From Phocoena phocoena (taxonomy: Eukaryota; Chordata; Mammalia; Artiodactyla; Phocoenidae), in the NCBI RefSeq assembly GCF_963924675.1, contig NC_089224.1, positions 64,217,464 to 64,281,463 on the forward strand: a stretch of DNA of 64,000 nucleotides, read 5' to 3'. A model generated the notes under the pieces. That model had not been told where the DNA came from, searched no databases, and saw only the letters and a program-made list of their open reading frames with translations. Position numbers and translations under genes: made by a program. Within the stretch, counting starts at the first letter, position 1, and the number at the start of each line of letters is the position of its first letter. Shown piece after piece: positions 51,946 to 64,000 of the stretch.

Positions 51946-52312
51946 GGGGCTTCCCTGATGGCGCAGTGGTTGGGAATCCGCCTGCCAATGCAGGGGACAC
52001 GGGTTCGAGCCCTGGTCCGGAAGGATCCCACGTGCCGCAGAGCAACTAAGCCCATGCACCACAACTACTGAGCCTGTGCTCTACAGCCTGTGAGCCACAA
52101 CTACTGAGCCCACGTGCCACAACTACTGAAGCCCGCGTGCCTAGAGCCCGTGCTCCACAACAAGAGAAGCCACTGCAATGAGAAGCCCGTGCACCGCAAC
52201 GAAGAGTAGCCTCTGCTCACCACAACTGGAGAAAGCTGGCACGCAGCAACGAAGGCCCAACACAGCCAAAAATAAAAACAAATAAATAAATTAAAAAAAA
52301 TTTTTTTTAAAA
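51946..52312 (+). repeat. CHR SINE, full-length type
   Basis: Long CHR body ending 'gccaaaaataaaaacaaata'. A G8 run precedes the head; no clear duplication. Confidence 0.9.
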
Positions 52313-52360
52313 ACCCAAGATGGTAAAGCAATTAGAAGAGGCAAATTTAATACACTAAAG

Positions 52361-54616
<2,256 letters not shown>

Positions 54617-54775
54617 CTGCATGGGGAAAGGAGTGGTCTGCATGTCTGTGTCCTCTTCCGCATAGGCCAAAATTGTCCTCAAGGATCTTCTCAGGTACTC
54701 CTCATTAAAGTCTGGTGCTTTTCCCACCAAAGATGCCAGAGACATGGTGACTTGCATCTTTACTCTTGCAAAGTT
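54617..54775 (-). CDS. DOCK8: DOCK8 coding exon (about exon 37)
   Basis: 159 nt, 53 codons, phase 0 on both sides. It begins [16 protein letters not shown] and ends TTPFPMQ. Acceptor tgactcag, donor CAG|GTAGAC. The last helical segment before the DHR2 approach. The intron just past the donor is an AT/GT-rich low-complexity stretch, annotated separately. Confidence 0.96.
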
Positions 54776-55838
54776 CTGAGTCAGGAAAAAATAATGATGG
54801 AACAAATAAGAGGCACTCAGCTAGTAGATGGCTGAAGGCAGTAGAGCCAGATACCAATAACTCTCTGGTGTTTCTTTAACCCAGTCTCAATCATTTCCTT
54901 TTTTTCCCAATGAAATATGAGTTATACTTCGCTCAAGACTCATACTGTTGTTTAACTGGTTTAAGTGGCTATTGCCCTGACATAAATCTTTCAGTTCCCT
55001 TTAAGTTTTCATTGAGGACCTGGCCAGCTCCGTGCAGCAAGGCTGGAAGGTTCCTACAGAGTTGGGTCACAGGATGTCTCCCTTTGTGTCAAGATTCCTC
55101 TTCTTGGAACTTTATTTAAACTGTAAAGAGGAACAGGATCTATGTGGGCAAGATTTCTGAGATTTCTGAATTCTGGGTAGGCAGCAACTTTGTTTCTCCT
55201 TTCCTTCTAGGCCCATGGAAAACTGTGGCTATTCCAAGGGCCTCTGGCCTCTGAGGAATGTCCTAAAGGCTTTTAAATAGTTATACCTAATACATTCTGA
55301 GGGCCCTGCCTTTCTTCCATGGGCCAAGTTATCTTTTCATATCAGCTGAGCACACTCATTAACGTGACTACAGATGTAAATTCCAAAAGAACATACTAAA
55401 ATCTAGACAAACTAAGACGGTGCTGTAATAAAGCTGAATTCCAAAGGCTGCTAAGTTTCAATTAACACTCAGGTGTGGATGAGAGCGATCATTGCAAATT
55501 CTCTTCCACAGGTCATTCTGGTACCAATCAGATTTTAGAAACAGGACAAACTCTTCTGAAGTCCTAATTCTGTTGTATCTTTTTTCCCACAGATGACAAA
55601 CTTGAATCTACACATATTTGTTCATTTCTTATTGAAACACACGGATGGAAACCACTGCATTCATCAATCTTAATAATTTACTTCTAGAAGCAAAGTCGAA
55701 CAAAAGCTGCTATCCATCTACATGCCCAACTGTTTCCTTCCCATGTGGCAGAAGTCAACTGCAATAGTGCACACTCTTCCTCCCCCAGGGCTTCGCACTG
55801 ACTCTCTCTGCTGATTCTGGGTCGCCCTGGGCGCTTAC
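54776..55838 (-). other. DOCK8: DOCK8 intron, nothing recognised
   Basis: 1.06 kb, phase 0, unique sequence. Confidence 0.75.
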
Positions 55839-55991
55839 GCTGGTGGCTCCAAAGCTGAACCTCATGAGGAGGTAGAGAGTGGCGCAGGCTTGGCTCCGGG
55901 CGACGTCCATGCTGCTGCCGCAGTGATGCAGCACTCGCTGACACAGGTCCGCGCACTGATCCACTTCCTCCTCAAACAGCAAGTCGCCGAA
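55839..55991 (-). CDS. DOCK8: DOCK8 coding exon (about exon 36)
   Basis: 153 nt, 51 codons, phase 0 on both sides. It begins [13 protein letters not shown] and ends [11 protein letters not shown]. Acceptor tctcctag, donor AGC|GTAAGC. The exon is GC-rich with several CpGs. A few positions (for example Ala-Asp before LCQRVLHHC) appear to differ from human as I remember it, which would be ordinary species divergence. Confidence 0.96.
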
Positions 55992-58908
<2,917 letters not shown>

Positions 58909-59209
58909 CTATCAAATCTGGCCATTTCCCAATGATGGTAATCTATATTCCAAGTGTAAAGAAATCTTCTGAAGAGTCAATCTTGAAGTGAAAACAAAGC
59001 AGCCGGTTACTGGTAACTAAGGAATATAGGTGCCTTCTGTAATTGGTGTCTGGTTAAAAAGGCTTTCTAGGTAAAGTCTCCAGGCCATCCCCATCCCCCC
59101 ATTATGAATAATGATAATTAAAAAAATAACAAAAAGGGTAAAAAAGCAATTACTGGTTATTACTAGCAATTAGGTCAGCCAATCAGATTGGTGCTTAAAG
59201 CTTCAGGGT

Positions 59210-59422
59210 TGGGCTTCCCTGGTGGCGCAGTGGTTGAGAGTCTGCCTGCCGATGCAGGGGACACAGGTTTGTGCCCTGGTCCGGGAAGATCCCACATGCC
59301 GCGGAGCGGCTGGGCCCGTGAGCCATGGCCGGTAAACCTGCGCATCCAGAGCCTGTGCTCTGCAACAGGAGAGGCCACAACAGTGAGAGGTCCGCGTACC
59401 GCAAAAAAAAAAAAAAAAAAAA
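59210..59422 (+). repeat. CHR SINE, short type
   Basis: Perfect 13-bp duplication AAAGCTTCAGGGT at 59197-59209 and 59423-59435; A tail of about 20. Young. Confidence 0.96.
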
Positions 59423-60086
59423 AAAGCTTCAGGGTCATTCTTGCATTTCACCCATGAGAACCATCTCCTGATCTGAGCCAACAAGCCTCGGCAACAAGCC
59501 AGAGGAGGTGAGACTGGGTGTGATGTGAATTTGGCTAATCGCGATGCTGCTTGATTAGGAAAGGATGATGTTTCAGAACTGGGTCAGGGAAGAGTCAGTG
59601 TCTTGACTTTCCAAAGACTGCCTTGGGGTTGCACAGTCAAGTATGGGCCTTTTGTCCTTTTCCAATGGGAAGCAAGGTTGCATTCCTGTGGGGCAGGCCA
59701 TCTAACATCCTGCTGGACGTCAGTGATTATTACCCACGAGGGAATGGGAAATTACCTGGTGCTGCTTCTCTATTAGGTTCCTTTTTAAAGAATCAGAACA
59801 TTTTATGCATTAATTTATCCATTCTCATAAAATCCAAGTGAAGATGGAAAGAGACATTTTGTATCTCCTAAATATAGTGGCCAGGAAAGGAAAGTGTGAA
59901 GAATTAACTTTCCCAAGATGTCCCAGTGGCCAACATGTTGCCATAGGGGTTGGGGCATCCTGATATGAGCTCAAAACTCTTGGTCCAGGATAATCACTTA
60001 GCTGTGCTTGAGTCCCCTTCACCCAATGATGGGGGCATTGCTATGGCTTACATACCATCAAAGGCTCAGAATAAATATTTCCCTGC

Positions 60087-60454
60087 ATAATTTTATTTAT
60101 TTTATTTTAATTTAATTTTAATGTTTACTTTTGGTTGTGTTGGGTCTTTGCTGCTCTGTGTGGGCTTTCTCTAGTTGTGGCGAGCGGGGGCAACTCTTCA
60201 TTGCAGTGCACGGGCTTTTCATTGTGGTGGCTTCTCTTGTTGCAGAGCACGGGCTCTAGGCGTGCGGGCTTCAATAGTTGTGGCGTGTGGGCTCAGTAGT
60301 TGTGGCTCGCGGGCTCTAGAGCGCAGGCTCAGTAGTTGTGGTGCACGGGCTTAGCTGCTCCTCGGCACATGGGATATTCCCAGACAAGGGATCGAACTCG
60401 TGTCCCCTGCACTGGCAAGCGGATTCTTATCTGCTGGGCCACAAGGGAAGTCCC
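60087..60454 (-). repeat. CHR SINE, full-length type
   Basis: Inverted, more diverged; short duplication TTCCCTGC at 60079-60086 and 60455-60462. The L1 at 60480 inserted 26 bp away. Confidence 0.9.
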
Positions 60455-60479
60455 TTCCCTGCGTTTTAAATGTTTTCAC

Positions 60480-61230
60480 TATGGAGAACAGCATGGAGGT
60501 TCCTTAAAAGACTAAAAATAGAACTACCATACAACCCAGCAATCCCACTACTGGGCATATACCCTGAGAAAACCATAATTCAAAAAGAGTCATGTATCAC
60601 AATGCTCATTGTAGCTCTATTTACAATAGCCAGGACATGGAAGCAACCTAGGTGTCCATCGACAGATGAATGGATAAAGAAGATGTGGCACATATATACA
60701 ATGGGATATTAGCCATAAAAAGAAACAAAATTGAGTTATTTGTAGTGAGGTGGAAGGACCTAGAGACTGTCATACAGAGTGAAGTAAGTCAGAAAGAGAA
60801 AAACAAATACCGTATGCTAACACATATATATGGAATCTAAAAAAAAAAAAAAGGTCATGAAGAACCTAGGGGAAGGATGGGAATAAAGATGCAGACCTAC
60901 TAGAGAATGGACTTGAGGACATGGGGAAGGGGAAGGGTAAGCTGGGACAAAGTGAGAGAGTGGCATGGACATATATACACTACCAAACATAAAATAGATA
61001 GCTAGTGGGAAGCAGCCGCATAGCACAGGGAGATCAACTTGGTGCTTTGTGACCACCTAGAGGGGTGGGATAGGGAGGGTGGGAGGGAGGGAGACGCAAG
61101 AGGGAAGAGATATGGGGACATATGTATATGTATAGCTGATTCACTTTGTTATAAAGCAGAAACTAACACACCATTGTAACGCAATTATACTCCAATAAAG
61201 ATGTTAAAAAAATTTTTTTTAATTAAAAGA
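60480..61230 (+). mobile_element. 5'-truncated L1 3' end (ORF2 tail and 3'UTR)
   Basis: Starts within ORF2: the translated frame contains YNPAIPLLGIYPEK and TWKQPRCPSTDEWIKKMW, then breaks at a small deletion giving a stop at 60710-60712. The 3'UTR ends 'tatactccaataaagatgtt' plus an A-rich tail. 12-bp duplication AAATGTTTTCAC at 60468-60479 and 61231-61242. Low divergence implies a recent insertion. Not autonomous. Confidence 0.93.
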
Positions 61231-61372
61231 AAATGTTTTCACGCTTAGGATAGGCTCTGTGGTCCCAAGCTGCTCTACATTTTTTCCTCATTCTCCAAAT
61301 GATAATATTTGTGTAAAATAAGTGAAATTTAAAGGCTACTTTTTATTAATTTACTGGAGGTTTAGATTTAGA

Positions 61373-61638
61373 GCAAAGCTATCCAAAAGAAACATAATGG
61401 GGGCCACATGTGTCATTTTCTGTTTTGTAGTAGCCACACCAGAAAACGCCAAAAGAAACAGGTGAAATTAATGTTAATATATTTTATTTAACCCAATATA
61501 TCAAAAAATAGTCAATGTGTAATCACAATGAAACTTACTAATGAGATATTTTACATTCTTTTACTTGTGCTACGTTCAAAATCTGGCATGTATTTTTCAC
61601 TTATAGTACTACCTTGGCTATTGTACTGGACAGTGCAG
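61373..61638 (+). repeat. Non-autonomous DNA transposon (hAT-like), second copy
   Basis: Same family as 23442-23777 in opposite orientation ('gaaacaggtgaaattaatgt', 'tttatttaacccaatatatc'). Ends 'aaagctatcca' and 'tggacagtgcag'. Confidence 0.7.
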
Positions 61639-61659
61639 ATCCAGAGTGACCTAATCTGG

Positions 61660-61790
61660 ATTTGTTTTTCCAAATTTTTAAATTGTGGTAAAATACACAT
61701 AACACAAAATTTACCACCTTAACCATTTTTAAGTGTACAGTTAAGTACATTCATACTTGTTGTGCAACCATCACCACTACTAATTTGATG
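61660..61790. repeat. L1M fragment
   Basis: 'attgtggtaaaatacacata', 'taaccatttttaagtgtaca' and 'gtgcaaccatcaccactact' are a common old L1 segment. Confidence 0.65.
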
Positions 61791-61824
61791 TTTAAAAAGC
61801 CATTTTTTTAAAACGATGGCTCTC

Positions 61825-61995
61825 AAATTTGACTACACAAGAAACACCTAGCGAGTTTCACCACATACTGATTTCTGAGTTCTGCTGCTGGAGATTCCAA
61901 GCTAACTGTCCTGGGGTACACCTGGGCACTGGGAGATTGTAAAAGCTCCCCAGGTGATTTTAATGTACAGCCCAGGTTGAAAATGACTGCTCTAA
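61825..61995. repeat. hAT-Charlie MITE (MER20-like), diverged
   Basis: 'tctcaaatttgactacacaa', 'aagctccccaggtgatttta' and 'ggttgaaaatgactgctc' follow the family layout. Confidence 0.6.
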
Positions 61996-62785
61996 AAGAA
62001 ACAGAGCCAAAATAATTGAAAAGTGATCCGAAAGAAAAAAGGTGAAAGACACCACTATTATAATTACAAAAGTTTTCCAAATAGCTTGATTTAGCAGTTA
62101 CAATTTTACTATGTTTTCTCTTTTTAAAAAATCACCCCTGAAGATGATCAGAGGAGAATCATTAGCTCTGATTATGAGCAGTCCATCCTGTAGCTCAGGG
62201 CTGAGACTTGACCTGGAGCGGTTTGGTGCACCCTGCATGGAAAGTCTCAGTATTGTGTTGTTTCTGCCGTAAAAGGGAAAGGTTTCCCCAAACATCCACT
62301 CACACAGCCCAGGCAAACATGCTTTGTTAAGCTCTTCTTTTAATCTCATGGCCTAACCACCCAAGCAGTTCTGTGGCAACTAACTACATACAATATTTCT
62401 TTAATTTTGGGGGGGCAGGGGGCGGGTTTCATTGCCTGAACTAGAACTTATGCACTCTCAGAACCAATATCTTATAAATCAGTTCAGGGAACTTAGAACA
62501 AGCATAAAATACCCAAACCAAATGGATATCATTCATAAGACCAACAACTGGGCTGTGCAAGTAACACATACAATAAAAATATTTACCTCCTTAATGCTTT
62601 AAAATAAATTTGACTCCCAGAAGTCCCATAAGTGAGCCAGATTGATTCATTCTTGTGGTAACAACCAAGATAGTAACATATTTATTTACAAAACAACACT
62701 GCTACTCAAGTCTGCCCCATCTCCCATCCCTCCTTATGATGGGTGCTTTATACACCATGGGGATACCCTACCTATGCCTTGTCAA

Positions 62786-62814
62786 GTGTGTGTGTGTGTG
62801 TGGGGGGGGGGGTG
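62786..62814 (+). repeat. (GT)n followed by G run
   Basis: About eight gt units then ten G, low complexity. Confidence 0.9.
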
Positions 62815-62999
62815 TCTTTAGCCGTATAATGTTTTGCCAGTGAACGCTAGGATTCATTAGGCTACCTGTTGCTAAGAGGAGCAGCTGATATGTGCTATCC
62901 ATTCAATTTCATTTTAGCACTCATCTGTCCAAATTGTTGCACATATAGCAATAGGTATATAGCATATACTGCAATCCAAGCAGGATTTTTCTTCTTTCA

Positions 63000-63420
63000 T
63001 TTCATTTTAGCATTGTTTTCTGATAATACATCATAATACAGATCGATTGTAGGACACACAGCAAAGTATAAAAAGGAAAACATCATTTACACATATTCTC
63101 AACACCCAAAGAAAACCATGGTTAATGTTTTGGTAAATTTCCCTCCAGTCTTTTAAAAATGTATTTACTATGTGTAGCTGGAGGTTTAAGATTGTACTCT
63201 AAAAACAAGTATTTGTTCTGCTTTGTTCACTTAACATTATATCATAAGCATTTCCCATATCATTAAAATGATTTGAAAACATTTAAATGCCAACCTAATA
63301 TTTCATTACATATTTCCCTATTCTTAAGCATTAAGAACGTTCCAGTTTTTTTACAATTTTATGTAATGCTGACATAAATGTCCCTGAATATACATCTTTG
63401 TACACATTTCTGGAGTGTAA
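63000..63420. repeat. Probable ancient L1 fragment
   Basis: 'catttcccatatcattaaaa', 'gttccagtttttttacaatt' and 'aatgctgacataaatgtccc' resemble old L1M sequence. Decayed. Confidence 0.5.
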
Positions 63421-63731
63421 ATATGGACTGAAATGATGTGGTCCTGGGTACCCCGTCCTGCCCCATCAGCGGCTTTTCTTAAGCTAGCTGAGATTGCTAA
63501 ATATTAGTTTTCTTTAAATGCTTATCAGTGTGATAAATATTTAAGGGCTGGAAATCATAACTCTTTATACCTTTGATTATCCCGGGTCCCTGGATGAACT
63601 GAATTTACACAGATAATGATGTTTCATTTTCTTACCCTTGGAAGGATGTAGTTGTTTCAGTAATACAAGTAGCCTGGGAAAAATAGTTCTGAACTTTAGG
63701 TAAAAGTAGCACAAAGTTGCTGAGTGACTTA

Positions 63732-63827
<96 letters not shown>

Positions 63828-64000
63828 TTAAGAAATGCACGACAGGAATTTGATTAGCAGTAGCAAGATAACCAGAAGTTCCGTAACAAGCTCAACTGAG
63901 AGGACTCAGCATCACTTCTCTGGCTAATTAGAATCCATGCTGGGTGCTGGTGGGAGACAAAGCCCACACCCAAGTCTGGGCTGACCTGCTCTTTGAGTGA

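Noticed and set aside
60470..60712. Independent 80-residue protein
   Set aside because: It is the C-terminal end of L1 ORF2 in a 5'-truncated, disrupted insertion.

Overview
This is ordinary mammalian nuclear DNA, almost certainly from a whale or dolphin. The strongest evidence is about 20 tRNA(Glu)-derived SINEs of the CHR type, whose heads read 'ggcttccctggtggcgcag'. Many are the short, centre-deleted form with long A tails and perfect target-site duplications, which is typical of cetaceans and especially toothed whales. The rest of the repeat content (MIR, L2, old L1M, MaLR/ERVL LTRs, hAT-Charlie MITEs) is shared by placental mammals. Coding density is very low, and nearly all open frames longer than 60 codons lie inside SINEs or are chance.

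Right two-thirds (about 24.8-64 kb, minus strand): the 3' half of DOCK8, the CDC42 guanine-nucleotide exchange factor of immune cells. Sixteen consecutive exons were placed with splice sites and matching phases. They encode the last 714 residues: the helical region before DHR2, the whole DHR2/DOCKER GEF domain and the C-terminal tail ending in SQGS-stop. No frameshift or premature stop is seen. If the gene has the human 48-exon layout, these are exons 33-48; exons 1-32 lie beyond the right edge. The 3'UTR has two candidate poly(A) signals, at 25333 and 24843.

Middle (about 19.0-19.26 kb, minus strand): a compact CpG-rich promoter with a CCAAT box, GC/KLF boxes, a perfect NRF1 palindrome and an ETS site, followed by a clean splice donor. 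It lies about 6 kb downstream of DOCK8 on the same strand. By synteny with human 9p24 (DOCK8 followed by KANK1) I infer that it is a non-coding first exon of KANK1. If so, the left 19 kb is KANK1 intron 1.

Left 19 kb: no functional coding exon recognised. It holds a full-length RPL12 processed pseudogene at about 11.3-11.9 kb (minus), several LTRs, MIRs split by later insertions, and CHR SINEs.

No undescribed biological system was found. The observations most worth checking are the inferred KANK1 promoter with its C8G9 block, a 62-bp perfect AT palindrome just upstream of the penultimate DOCK8 exon, a triplicated minisatellite downstream of DOCK8, and the set of young SINE insertions.
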